Part shown: piece by piece, positions 54,627 through 63,114 of the stretch
Numbering within the stretch: the first letter of the stretch is position 1
How the letters are laid out: the number at the start of each line of letters is the position of its first letter
Assembly: GCF_009708175.1 (NCBI RefSeq)
Contig: NZ_WMBB01000018.1
Location: 62,001 to 126,000, forward strand
Reading direction: 5' to 3'
DNA length: 64,000 bases
Origin: Nocardia aurantiaca
GTDB lineage: Bacteria; Actinomycetota; Actinomycetes; Mycobacteriales; Mycobacteriaceae
The notes under the pieces: generated by a model
The model's input: the letters and a program-made list of their open reading frames with translations, nothing else
The model's database searches: none
What the model was told of the DNA's origin: nothing
Translations under genes and position numbers: made by a program

Positions 54627-54945
54627 GGCGATAACGGGTGCAGAGCTCACCACGGCGCGACCCCGGAAGGACCCACCGACGCACTGCGTGGGTTGTGATG
54701 TGCAATGTGACAGAACGAGATTTGGGAGACTTCCCAGCTATCACCGTTCGTTCACGCTCTCGCCGAAGGCAGCGGTCTCCGCGTGAGGGGGTACCAGCTC
54801 GTTTCGAGCAGGTATCGGCCATGGCCGACTGATCACAGACTGATCTCGCCAAGTTAACGTAAACTGAATGTGAGATGAACACTCAGTGCGAAATGCTCGA
54901 GTGGTGCGTCACAGCTACCCGACAGCGTGGCAAATGGATAACGAT
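54627..54945. other. Leader and promoter region of the transglycosylase gene
   Basis: About 320 bp between the transglycosylase start and the end of the AlkD-like gene. The minus-strand transcript could form a leader with a TCACGC/GCGTGA stem around 54750-54790 enclosing a GCCTTCGGC hairpin. Cell-wall lytic genes of actinobacteria often carry ydaO (c-di-AMP) riboswitches, but I cannot match its conserved elements here. Confidence 0.35.
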
Positions 54946-55722
54946 TCAACGCCGGGCGCGGTAGTGCGCACGCTGTTCGGCGGTGAGGTGCTCAATCGCG
55001 TAGCTCAGCGCCGTACGACCCATGGCCGCCGCGTGCGCGTCCAGAAATCCGGTCAGGATCGCGGGGTCCACCCGCTTGCCGATCTCCCGCAGCATCCAGC
55101 CGACCGCCTTCTGAATCAGATCCCGGCGATCCGGGAGGAGGCGCTCGCACAGGTCGACCGTGGTAGCCGTGTCGCCCTGTTTGATGAATGCGAATGTGGT
55201 CAGCAGGGCAACGCGCCGCTCCCACAGGGAATCCGACGCCGCGAATTCGGCGAGCAGATCACGCGGGCGCTCGGACAACCACGGGCCCAGAATGAACTCC
55301 GCCGAGGCGTCCACCAGATCCCAGTTGTTCACCCGGCCACGCCGCACGGCGGCCACATAGAGGTCGACGATCTCCCGCTGGCGCGCCGCATCGCCCCCGC
55401 GTTTGCGCGTCGCCCTGGCCATTTCGCCGTTCAGAATCACCAGCCCGGCCAGCCGGTGTTCGTGCACCGGACTGTCGAGCAGCAGGTCGATCTCCGAAAG
55501 GGGCATGCCGGCGAACCCTTTCACCGCGCTCCGGATCCGCGGAACCCGGACGCCGATGAACACATCCCCTTCCCCGTACTCGCCCGGCCCGGTCTTGAAG
55601 AACCGTTGCAGCTGTACCGCGTCGGCCGGATCGGCGAGCGCCGCCAATTCCGCCCGCACCACAGCCGCCGTCGAGTCCTTCGCCGTCACGCCGGTTCCAC
55701 CGATTGCGCCTCCTGCGTCCAT
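54946..55722 (-). CDS. AlkD-like DNA alkylation repair protein (HEAT-like repeats)
   Basis: A 258-residue helical-repeat protein of the AlkD/AlkC DNA glycosylase superfamily, which removes alkylated bases such as 3-methyladenine without base flipping. Typical features are FFKTGPGEYGEGDVFIGVRVPRIR, the motif RVNNWDLVDASAEFILGPWL with the key WD pair, WERRVALLTTFAFI, and LIQKAVGWMLREIGKR. The length is a little above AlkD (about 237). ATG 55722 or GTG 55689 could be the start. It follows the hypothetical gene by 39 bp on the same strand. Confidence 0.85.
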   Translation of the reverse strand: MDAGGAIGGTGVTAKDSTAAVVRAELAALADPADAVQLQRFFKTGPGEYGEGDVFIGVRVPRIRSAVKGFAGMPLSEIDLLLDSPVHEHRLAGLVILNGEMARATRKRGGDAARQREIVDLYVAAVRRGRVNNWDLVDASAEFILGPWLSERPRDLLAEFAASDSLWERRVALLTTFAFIKQGDTATTVDLCERLLPDRRDLIQKAVGWMLREIGKRVDPAILTGFLDAHAAAMGRTALSYAIEHLTAEQRAHYRARR

Positions 55723-55761
55723 GGGCCGGACAGACTTTCCGGATCGAATCCTGGATCGATA

Positions 55762-56877
55762 TCAAGCGGTTTCAGCCGCGGCCTGTAACAGCACCTCGCC
55801 GAATTTCCGCATGTGATCCGCTCCGCCGTACCAGGCCGCCACCAATTCCACGGCCGCCGTGCGCGTGCGGCGCGCGGTCTCGGCCAGCTCGGCGACGGTG
55901 ATCTCACCGGATTCCACCGCCGCGGCGGCCACATCCAGATCGTGGCTGGCCACCAGCAGCCGCATGATGTGGTGCAGGTCGATGGTGGCGTCACTGGTCC
56001 GGAACTCCGCACCGGCCTTGGTCTCGGCCGGGATCGAATCCGCCTGTGCCTCGGTGGGTTCCGGAGCGGCGCGACGCCGGGACGGGGCGCTCACCGGCGC
56101 CGTGGACTCGCGCCGCGAATCCTGGGCGCTGTCCCGCAGCGACGCGGCGAGGGTCTCCATGGCCTCCAGGCGCGGGGCGGGGCTGTCCAGAGCAGGTGCG
56201 GGGCTGTCCAGACGGGCCGGGCTCTCGTGCCGCGCGGGCGGCTCGGGGTCCGGCGCGTACCTGCGGGCGACCGGGGCCGCGATCTCGACGGCCGGGCTCG
56301 CGACATCCTCCGTCACGCCGGTACGGCCGGCGAACGGCGAGCCATTGGTGGCGGGCCGCACGGCGAGCGTCTCGCCGTCCGCGGCGGCAGGCGCGTCGAA
56401 GGGGTCACCGTCCGCGGCGGGGCGGGTGAATGCGCCACTGTCGGACATGGACCGGGCGTAGAGCGAGCCGTTCGCGACCGGCTGCGCCGCGAACGGCTCG
56501 GGAGTCGCGACAGCCGCCGCGAACGACTCGCCGTCGGTGGTGCTGCGGGCCGAGAACGGCTCACCCTCGGCGGCGAGCCGGGCGGCCACCGCCTCGGGGT
56601 CCGCGATGCGCTGCGGCAGCTCGGGGGCGAACCGCCGGGGCAGCGCATCGGGTTCCGGCGCGCTGCGCAGTGTTACGGGCGCGGAGGACCACTGCACAGC
56701 CTGCTCATGGCCGTTGTGGCCCGGGCCCGCGTGACCGCCGAGGTCGATGCCGGTCAGCACCGGGTTCGACGAAGCACCCGGTGACGGGGTATCCGGATGG
56801 GTGAGTCGGTAGCCCGGCTGACGCGCAGGGCGCGAATCCCCCGGGCCGGTGGTGAAATCGGCTTCCATGGCCGACAT
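55762..56877 (-). CDS. Hypothetical protein with long low-complexity N-terminus
   Basis: A 371-residue protein without a recognised family. Residues 1-290 are Pro/Ala/Ser/Glu-rich and irregular, with repeated short motifs such as ADGEPF/ADGDPF/TNGSPF that suggest a disordered region. The last 75 residues (DATIDLHHIMRLLVASHDLDVAAAAVESG onward) look like a compact helical domain and are probably the conserved part. There is no signal peptide and no membrane segment. It may share a transcript with the AlkD-like gene. Function unknown. Confidence 0.6.
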   Translation of the reverse strand: MSAMEADFTTGPGDSRPARQPGYRLTHPDTPSPGASSNPVLTGIDLGGHAGPGHNGHEQAVQWSSAPVTLRSAPEPDALPRRFAPELPQRIADPEAVAARLAAEGEPFSARSTTDGESFAAAVATPEPFAAQPVANGSLYARSMSDSGAFTRPAADGDPFDAPAAADGETLAVRPATNGSPFAGRTGVTEDVASPAVEIAAPVARRYAPDPEPPARHESPARLDSPAPALDSPAPRLEAMETLAASLRDSAQDSRRESTAPVSAPSRRRAAPEPTEAQADSIPAETKAGAEFRTSDATIDLHHIMRLLVASHDLDVAAAAVESGEITVAELAETARRTRTAAVELVAAWYGGADHMRKFGEVLLQAAAETA

Positions 56878-56983
56878 TCTTACTGGGCCGCGGGAACGGG
56901 TGCGAGTCGGGCTACGGTACGGGCGCGAGCCGGGTCACCACGAAACCGGCTCACGACCAACGGCATTGGGGCATTGACGGCGC

Positions 56984-58192
56984 TCAGCAATTACTCGGTG
57001 CCGGTTCGCCATCCAGTCGCGCGTCGATCCACGCCAGTGCGTCGGGCATTCCCAGCACGGCCGCCGACAGATGTTCCGGCGCCGGATTGATATCCATGTC
57101 CAGCCGCACCCCGGCCGCGCAGTACCGGCGATCGGTATTCACGATGGCGTCAACCGGAACCAGCGGATCATTCGGCGAATGCCATTCGAAGACAGGCATA
57201 TTCGGTACGCCGTCATAAAGTTCCAGGCTGTTCTCCCGCAGCACTGACATCACCGTGGGATCGTCGATCATCGAGGTACTGGCCGCGAATTCGCGCACAC
57301 TGTGCCCGGCCCCGATCGCCATGATCTCATTGGTGCAGCCATTGGCCATGGCATTGCGCATGGCCAGGCCCGCACCGTTCATCTGGGTACTGACCGGCAA
57401 CCGATCCGGATACTCCCGCTCGAGTCCGATGGCGGCCGCCATGGCCAGCCCGAACGCCGGATGCGGTTGCAGGCCCAGCGCGTTCACCATCTTCACCAGA
57501 TTCATCGGCACCCCGCCCATGGCCGCGCCCGCGATATCCAGTTCCGGCGCGTACCGCGGCGCCAACGCCGCAGCCCACGCGGTCGCCATACCGCCGCCGG
57601 AATACCCGACCATCGCCACCCGACTGTGGCTCAGCGCCAATTCCGGCATCCGCTTCACCGCGCGAATGCCGTCCAGGGTGATCTGCCCGCCCAATCGGGC
57701 CGCGCCGTAGGCGGAATTCGGGCCCAGATGATCCGGCAGCGCCACCGACCAGCCACGCCGCAACGCCGCGTTCAGTGCGACCGCCTCGCGCACTTGCAGA
57801 TTCGGGTCATTGGTATACAGCACCCGCGATACCGCGCACTCCGCGCCGAGGCCATTGATGATGTGCTGATACGACAGCAGCGGACCGTCGGGCTGATGCT
57901 CGAGCGGCGTGAGCACGGTGGTGACCGCCGCGATCGGGCCGCCCTCCGAATTCGTGGAGCGGAATTTCACCAGCGTGACCGTCGCGCCGGGAAAGGTCGC
58001 CAGCGGCGGCATGGGCCGCACGGCGAGTACATCGCCGGGATTGTGGTCGGCGATATCGGCCGGTTGCGCGTAGAACGGATCCGGATCGGGCACCGGATAA
58101 ATCGGATCCGCCTGCGCCGCGGGCGTCACACCCATGAGAGCCAGACCCACTGCTACCATCCCGATCCCACGTAGCAACAACTTGGCCTTCAC
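56984..58192 (-). CDS. Secretory lipase (LIP family)
   Basis: A 402-residue exported alpha/beta-hydrolase of the fungal/actinobacterial secretory lipase family. The signal peptide (residues 1-28, hydrophobic core MVAVGLALMGV, cleavage near AAQA-DP) is clear. The nucleophile elbow GYSGGGMATAW lies near residue 200. The Asp and His of the triad are probably in FEWHSPNDPLVP and APEHLSA near the end. The start is GTG 58192, with GGAGG just upstream; longer starts would bury the signal peptide. It probably releases fatty acids from host or environmental lipids. It follows a TetR gene on the same strand by 126 bp. Confidence 0.88.
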   Translation of the reverse strand: MKAKLLLRGIGMVAVGLALMGVTPAAQADPIYPVPDPDPFYAQPADIADHNPGDVLAVRPMPPLATFPGATVTLVKFRSTNSEGGPIAAVTTVLTPLEHQPDGPLLSYQHIINGLGAECAVSRVLYTNDPNLQVREAVALNAALRRGWSVALPDHLGPNSAYGAARLGGQITLDGIRAVKRMPELALSHSRVAMVGYSGGGMATAWAAALAPRYAPELDIAGAAMGGVPMNLVKMVNALGLQPHPAFGLAMAAAIGLEREYPDRLPVSTQMNGAGLAMRNAMANGCTNEIMAIGAGHSVREFAASTSMIDDPTVMSVLRENSLELYDGVPNMPVFEWHSPNDPLVPVDAIVNTDRRYCAAGVRLDMDINPAPEHLSAAVLGMPDALAWIDARLDGEPAPSNC

Positions 58193-58233
58193 AGGTTCCT
58201 CCACGAATTTCGCAGTGAGAGTCGCACACTTGC

Positions 58234-58249
58234 CCACACAAGAGTGTGG
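58234..58249. promoter_or_regulatory. Inverted repeat upstream of the lipase gene
   Basis: CCACAC-AAGA-GTGTGG is a perfect 6-bp inverted repeat 42 bp before the lipase start codon. It is a candidate operator, possibly of the adjacent TetR protein, or a short hairpin. Confidence 0.4.
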
Positions 58250-58318
58250 TTCGGGAGTTTCCAAGATGAAATAGCGACACGCCAGCAACCATCAGTGATC
58301 GCCTGGATTCACAGGAAC

Positions 58319-58963
58319 TCAACCCATATGGGTCATGCCCGCCGCCACCACCTGCGCCACATTCAGAATCTCGTCGGCCGTCGGCAGCGCCACCCCGTCC
58401 AGGGCGTGCAACCGCTCGGTACTGGCAATGGCGAGCATCGCCGACACCCAGGCCGCCGCGCACGCCCGCAGCGTCCCCGGCCGCACCGGGGCCGGTGCGC
58501 TCGCCGCCAGCACCCGCGCCGTGGCGTCCATCAGTTGATCCCGCATGCGGCGCAATTGTTTCCGCACATCCGGATGGGTATCGGCCTCGCGCCACATGAT
58601 CACGCGCAGCACCGAGGAATGATGATCACGCAGATTCAGCGCGGCATCCATATTGACCAGACTCTTGGCCGGATCACCGGGCACCACAACGGAGTCGAGG
58701 TCGTCGAGCGGCTGCGGCGGGACACGCTCGGCCATGAGGGCGGACAGAATCGCGTCCTTCGTCGGGAAGTAGTAGAAGACCAGCCCCTTGGGCACCGCGG
58801 CCGCCTCGGCGATGGACGCCGTGGCAGTCGCGTCGAATCCATTGGCCGCGAAAAGCCTTTCGGCGGCATCCAGGATGAGCTGGCGAGCATCCCCGTCGAC
58901 CTTCTTGCTGCGACGACGTCCCACCCGGCGGGGTGCTGGTCCCGCATTGCGTGGTGTGGGCAC
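58319..58963 (-). CDS. TetR-family transcriptional regulator
   Basis: A 214-residue TetR protein. The N-terminus is Arg/Pro-rich; the HTH is at about residues 25-70 (FDATATASIAEAAAVPKGLVFYYFPTKDAILSALM). The start is GTG 58963, supported by GAGGAAGGAAG upstream; the frame extends 23 codons further without a better start. It is co-directional with the lipase and a likely regulator of it. Confidence 0.82.
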   Translation of the reverse strand: MPTPRNAGPAPRRVGRRRSKKVDGDARQLILDAAERLFAANGFDATATASIAEAAAVPKGLVFYYFPTKDAILSALMAERVPPQPLDDLDSVVVPGDPAKSLVNMDAALNLRDHHSSVLRVIMWREADTHPDVRKQLRRMRDQLMDATARVLAASAPAPVRPGTLRACAAAWVSAMLAIASTERLHALDGVALPTADEILNVAQVVAAGMTHMG

Positions 58964-59109
58964 TGCTCGACTTCCTTCCTCACGCTTCGAAGCGGAGGCT
59001 GCCGCCACCGGCCGGGCGGATGTAGGCGACAAGCATATCGCGCGGACGCGCCGGCCCCGCTGCGTCTTCCGTGGTCACGGGAGACCGGGACCGGCACGCC
59101 ATGAACCGG

Positions 59110-59463
59110 TCAGTGGTGCGCCGCCGCGCCGAAGCGGCCCGACACCTCGGGCATCTCCGCCAGCGCGACCACCACCGTCAACACACCCACGATCCACGCG
59201 ACCCAGGAAGCGCCGCTGTAGGAGTGGAAGTTCATCACCCACGGGGAGATGAACATCAGCACGCCCAGCACGCCGAGCGCGTAGCCGACCATGCCGGTCG
59301 CCATCTTCGCGATCTGCGCCAGGCCCGCGAGTGCGATCAGCACGCCGAGCACCACGAGTGTCCACAGTGCGCGGTTGCTGTGCGCTACCCAGATCGGGGA
59401 GAACGCGGCGATTAGGCCGAGCACGACCGTTACGGTGTGCTCCGCGCGACTCACGCTGAACAT
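59110..59463 (-). CDS. SPW-repeat membrane protein
   Basis: A 117-residue integral membrane protein with four predicted helices and two SPW motifs, FSPIWV near residue 21 and FISPWVMNF near residue 71, characteristic of the SPW repeat family. The start has a near-ideal ribosome site AAAGGAGG. Function of the family is unknown. It is divergent from the ferredoxin reductase gene. Confidence 0.85.
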   Translation of the reverse strand: MFSVSRAEHTVTVVLGLIAAFSPIWVAHSNRALWTLVVLGVLIALAGLAQIAKMATGMVGYALGVLGVLMFISPWVMNFHSYSGASWVAWIVGVLTVVVALAEMPEVSGRFGAAAHH

Positions 59464-59619
59464 GGAATTCCTCCTTTGAAGGGCCGGGAATATGTCCCGA
59501 TCTCGTTGTATTCCTGATTGACCGCCCGATCAATAAATGCCTGGACACGATTGGGCCGCATCTCGGATGTGATGGTCGACACATCGGCGCGCGACCTCGG
59601 GAACCGATAAGGTTGGCGC

Positions 59620-60816
59620 ATGTCGCACTCGGTAGAACACGTTCTAATTGTTGGCGCGGGACTCGCGGGACTGCGCACCGCCGAAGAGCTGCGACGTGGG
59701 GGTTATACCGGCGAACTCACCCTGCTGGGCGATGAGAACCGCGCACCCTACGACCGACCGCCGCTGTCCAAGCAGTACGTGCGCGGCGAGACCGACGACA
59801 CCGCCCTGCGGCCCGCGGAGTTCTTCGATGAGCAGGACATCCGGCTCCGGCTCGGCATCGCCGCCACCGGCGTCGACACCGCTGCCCGGCGGGTCCGGCT
59901 GTCCGACGGCACCGAGGCAGGATACGACGCGCTGGTGATCGCCACGGGGTTGCGGCCACGGCGGATTCCGGGAGTGCCCGAGGTCTCCGGCGTGCACGTG
60001 CTGCGCTCGCACACCGACGCCCAGGCCCTGCGCGAGCAACTCGGCAGCGCGCGCAAGGCCGTCATCGTCGGCGCCGGCTTCATCGGCTGCGAGCTGGCCG
60101 CCGGCTTGCGCCACCGCGGACTGGACGTCACCCTCGTCGAACCGCAGCCCACTCCCCTGTTCGCGGCGCTCGACGCGGAGGTCGGCGCGCTCGTGGCCCG
60201 GCTGCACGAGTCCGAGGGCGTCGAGCTGCGGTGCGGGGTCGGCGTGGAATCGCTTGTCACCGAAGGCGACTCGGTCAGCGGGGTGCGCCTCGCCGACGGC
60301 AGCGTGATCGATGCGGACCTGGTGGTCATCGGCATCGGCTCGGTGCCCGTCACCGACTGGCTGGAGGGCTCCGGCATTCCGCTGGCCGCGCCCGGCGACG
60401 GCGGCGGCGTTCTGACCGACGAGACCGGGCACACCATCGTCCCCGGCGTCTGGGCCGTCGGTGACGTGGCCGCCTGGCCGCACGCCATCGGCCGCAACAA
60501 GCGCGTCGAGCACTGGACCAATGCCGGTGAGCAGGCCCAGGTGCTGGCCGCGGCTTTGCTGGGCGTCGACCGGCGCTCCGAGGTGCAGGTGCCCTACGTG
60601 TGGAGCGACCAGTACGACATGAAGATTCAGGTGCTCGGCATCCCGGCGCTCGCCGACGAGGTGCAGATCGTCGAGGACAAAGGCCGCAAGTTCCTCGCCC
60701 ACTACCTGCGGGCGGGCGAACTCGTCGCCGTCGTGGGCGCGAGCATGGCCGGCAAGGTCATGAAGGCCCGAGCCCAGCTCGCCGTGACCCTGCACCCCCC
60801 GGCCACCGTCGGCTGA
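59620..60816 (+). CDS. FAD-dependent ferredoxin (rubredoxin) reductase
   Basis: A 398-residue NAD(P)H-FAD oxidoreductase of the putidaredoxin-reductase type, which reduces ferredoxins for P450s or Rieske dioxygenases. The FAD-binding motif is VGAGLAGLRTAEELRRGG near residue 11. The NAD-binding motif is VGAGFIGCELAAGLRHRG near residue 150. The second FAD motif ends in GVWAVGDVAAWPH near 285, and a C-terminal dimer/ferredoxin face follows (VPYVWSDQYDMKIQ). It could serve the P450 at 48955. Codons 5-9 coincide with a perfect KstR-type palindrome. Confidence 0.9.
   Translation: MSHSVEHVLIVGAGLAGLRTAEELRRGGYTGELTLLGDENRAPYDRPPLSKQYVRGETDDTALRPAEFFDEQDIRLRLGIAATGVDTAARRVRLSDGTEAGYDALVIATGLRPRRIPGVPEVSGVHVLRSHTDAQALREQLGSARKAVIVGAGFIGCELAAGLRHRGLDVTLVEPQPTPLFAALDAEVGALVARLHESEGVELRCGVGVESLVTEGDSVSGVRLADGSVIDADLVVIGIGSVPVTDWLEGSGIPLAAPGDGGGVLTDETGHTIVPGVWAVGDVAAWPHAIGRNKRVEHWTNAGEQAQVLAAALLGVDRRSEVQVPYVWSDQYDMKIQVLGIPALADEVQIVEDKGRKFLAHYLRAGELVAVVGASMAGKVMKARAQLAVTLHPPATVG
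59633..59646. promoter_or_regulatory. KstR-type palindrome inside the ferredoxin reductase gene
   Basis: TAGAACACGTTCTA, identical over 14 bases to the site before kshB, lies 14 bases after the A of the start codon, within the codons for VEHVL. It could repress by roadblock or be a chance match shaped by the protein sequence. Confidence 0.5.
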
Positions 60817-60868
60817 CGCGGAAGCGATTTCGACCCGCGGTTCGCGATCGGGTGGGGCTTTCACTACC

Positions 60869-61660
60869 GTGCAAGGTGTGATCGTCGCGCTCATCGACTC
60901 CGGACTGGGGCTACTGCCCACGGCCGCTTGGTTGCGGAAGCTGCGGCCCGATCTCGACCTGCTGCTGCTCAACGACCCCGACGGCGCGCCGTGGGGGCCC
61001 AAGCCCGAGCAGTGGGTCATCGACCGGGTACTGGATACCGCGCGCCTCGCCCTCGGCGAGGGCGCGGAAGTCCTTGTGCTGCCCTGCAATACGGCCAGCG
61101 TGACCGCCCTCGAACACGTCCGCGCCATGGTCGGCCCCGGCGTGCCCGTGATCGGCACCGTGCCCGCCATCAAACCCGCCGCCGCCGTATGCCGGAAGGT
61201 AGCCGTCTGGGCGACCGCGGCCACCACCGCCAGCGCCTACCAGGCCGATCTCATCACCCGCTTCGGCGGTGACGCCGACATCACCGGCGTCGCCTGCCAC
61301 GGCCTGGCCGATGCCATCGACCGCGGCGACCTCGCCGTCATCGCCGAGGCCATCGCCGACGCCGCGGCCCGCACCCCCGCCGACACCGAGGGCATCGTGC
61401 TCGGCTGCACCCACTACCCGCTGGTCCTCGACGACATCCTCGCCGCGCTGCCCCCGGGCGTGCGCGTCTTCGACAGCGCCGAAGCCGTCGCCGGGCAGAC
61501 GCTGCGCCGCATGGACGCCCTCGACCGCCCCGCCCCGGGAACCGGCGCGGTCCGCATCCTCGCCTCCGGTCGACCCGCCCAACTCCCCACCGCCGCAGCC
61601 GCTTTCGAATCCGGCCGCCTGCTCGGCGCTACTCCCGCCGACAAACTCACCACGTCCTGA
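60869..61660 (+). CDS. Glutamate racemase-like protein (Asp/Glu racemase family)
   Basis: A 263-residue protein of the Asp/Glu/hydantoin racemase superfamily. Both catalytic cysteine motifs of glutamate racemase are present: LPCNTASV near residue 71 and LGCTHYPL near 182. The N-terminal motif reads IDSGLGLLPTA in place of the usual DSGVGGL, and the next segment (NDPDGAPWGPK) replaces the usual GD...YG loop, so substrate use may differ from MurI. It may be a second racemase for cell-wall D-Glu or an enzyme for another amino acid. Start GTG 60869, or GTG 60878 closer to the conserved part. Confidence 0.78.
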   Translation: MQGVIVALIDSGLGLLPTAAWLRKLRPDLDLLLLNDPDGAPWGPKPEQWVIDRVLDTARLALGEGAEVLVLPCNTASVTALEHVRAMVGPGVPVIGTVPAIKPAAAVCRKVAVWATAATTASAYQADLITRFGGDADITGVACHGLADAIDRGDLAVIAEAIADAAARTPADTEGIVLGCTHYPLVLDDILAALPPGVRVFDSAEAVAGQTLRRMDALDRPAPGTGAVRILASGRPAQLPTAAAAFESGRLLGATPADKLTTS

Positions 61661-61687
61661 CGGTCCGCTTCGGACCACACGTCACGA

Positions 61688-61717
61688 AAGGGCCGCTCCC
61701 ACAAGGGAACGGCCCTT
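61688..61717 (+). terminator. Terminator after the racemase-like gene
   Basis: Stem AAGGGCCG / CGGCCCTT with an inner TCCC/GGGA extension and loop ACAA, followed by TCTC, 27 bp after the stop codon. Confidence 0.75.
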
Positions 61718-61733
61718 CTCGCGCGTGAAAACG

Positions 61734-61769
61734 CGAACGGCGCCGCTCCTTTCGGAGCGACGCCGTTCG
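61734..61769 (-). terminator. Terminator after tuf
   Basis: CGAACGGCG-C-CGCTCC, loop TTTC, GGAGCG-A-CGCCGTTCG: a 15-bp stem with one mismatch, 36 bp beyond the tuf stop on the minus strand. Confidence 0.8.
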
Positions 61770-61770
61770 T

Positions 61771-61809
61771 CAGCGATTCAAGGAATCACCAGCGATTTCA
61801 GGAAATCAC
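61771..61809. repeat. Tandem 19/20-bp direct repeat at the tuf stop codon
   Basis: CAGCGATTCAAGGAATCAC is followed at once by CAGCGATTTCAGGAAATCAC. Each unit holds a small inverted repeat (GATTC..GAATC and GATTTC..GAAATC); the second covers the tuf stop codon. Confidence 0.55.
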
Positions 61810-62996
61810 TTGATGATCTTGGTGACGCGACCGGCACCGACGGTGCGGCCACCCTCACGGATCGCGAAACGCAGGCCCTCGTCCATGGCGACCGGCTGGA
61901 TGAGCTTGACGCTCATCTCGGTGTTGTCGCCCGGCATGACCATCTCGGTGCCCTCGGGGAGGGTCACGACGCCGGTCACGTCGGTGGTACGGAAGTAGAA
62001 CTGCGGGCGGTAGTTGTTGAAGAACGGGGTGTGGCGGCCACCCTCGTCCTTCGACAGGATGTACGCCTGGCCCTCGAACTCGGTGTGCGGGGTCGTGGTG
62101 CCCGGCTTGATGACAACCTGGCCACGCTCGACATCTTCACGCTTGATGCCACGGACCAGCAGACCGACGTTGTCGCCCGCCTGGCCGTTGTCCAGCAGCT
62201 TGCGGAACATCTCGATGCCGGTGATGGTGGTCTTGGTGGTCTTCTCGCGGATGCCGACGATCTCGACTTCCTCGTTCACGTTGATGACGCCACGCTCGAT
62301 ACGACCGGTGACGACGGTGCCACGACCGGTGATCGTGAAGACGTCCTCGATCGGCATCAGGAACGGCTTGTCGGTCTCACGGACCGGGTCCGGGATCGAC
62401 TCGTCGACGGCATTCATCAGCTCGAGAACCGACTCGGTCCACTTCGGGTCACCCTCGAGGGCCTTCAGGCCGGAGACGCGGACGACCGGAGCCTCCTCGT
62501 CGAACTCCTGCGAAGCCAGCAGCTCGCGGACCTCCATCTCGACGAGCTCGAGGATTTCCTCGTCGTCGACCATGTCGGCCTTGTTCAGGGCGACCAGGAT
62601 GTAGGGCACGCCGACCTGGCGGGCGAGCAGCACGTGCTCACGGGTCTGCGGCATCGGGCCGTCGGTGGCGGCCACGACCAGGATCGCGCCGTCCATCTGG
62701 GCGGCACCGGTGATCATGTTCTTGATGTAGTCCGCGTGACCCGGGGCGTCGACGTGCGCGTAGTGCCGCTTCTCGGTCTGGTACTCGACGTGGGAGATGT
62801 TGATCGTGATACCACGAGCCTTCTCCTCCGGCGCCTTGTCGATCTGATCGAACGCGAACGCGGCGTTCAGATCCGGGTACTTGTCAGCCAGCACCTTGGT
62901 GATCGCGGCAGTCAGCGTGGTCTTGCCGTGGTCGACGTGACCGATGGTGCCGATGTTGACGTGGGGCTTCGTCCGCTCGAACTTCGCCTTCGCCAC
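61806..62996 (-). CDS. tuf: Translation elongation factor Tu
   Basis: Full-length EF-Tu, 396 residues, which brings aminoacyl-tRNA to the ribosome as a GTP complex. All G-motifs are present: GHVDHGKTT (residues 19-27), the switch region ARGITI, DAPGH near 81, and NKAD near 136. Domains 2 and 3 are typical, ending RVTKIIK. The start is GTG 62996 with AGGAGGACAAC upstream. It lies 118 bp downstream of fusA in the conserved str-operon order. Confidence 0.98.
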   Translation of the reverse strand: MAKAKFERTKPHVNIGTIGHVDHGKTTLTAAITKVLADKYPDLNAAFAFDQIDKAPEEKARGITINISHVEYQTEKRHYAHVDAPGHADYIKNMITGAAQMDGAILVVAATDGPMPQTREHVLLARQVGVPYILVALNKADMVDDEEILELVEMEVRELLASQEFDEEAPVVRVSGLKALEGDPKWTESVLELMNAVDESIPDPVRETDKPFLMPIEDVFTITGRGTVVTGRIERGVINVNEEVEIVGIREKTTKTTITGIEMFRKLLDNGQAGDNVGLLVRGIKREDVERGQVVIKPGTTTPHTEFEGQAYILSKDEGGRHTPFFNNYRPQFYFRTTDVTGVVTLPEGTEMVMPGDNTEMSVKLIQPVAMDEGLRFAIREGGRTVGAGRVTKIIK

Positions 62997-63114
62997 TGTT
63001 GTCCTCCTGGACTAGTTAGTGCGTTGCTTTTGCAGCAGTGCGGTTTTTTCTTACAGGGGGTCGTTCAGACGACCGACTCGGGACGGATTCTCGCAAACCC
63101 GTCCCGGCAGCGAG

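Noticed and set aside
54627..54945. ydaO/c-di-AMP riboswitch before the lytic transglycosylase
   Set aside because: The gene class and leader length would fit, but I could not find the conserved ydaO sequence elements. An Rfam search would decide.
61771..61809. Direct repeat at the tuf end as an attachment site
   Set aside because: There is no integrase and no second distant copy; it looks like a small tandem duplication next to the terminator.
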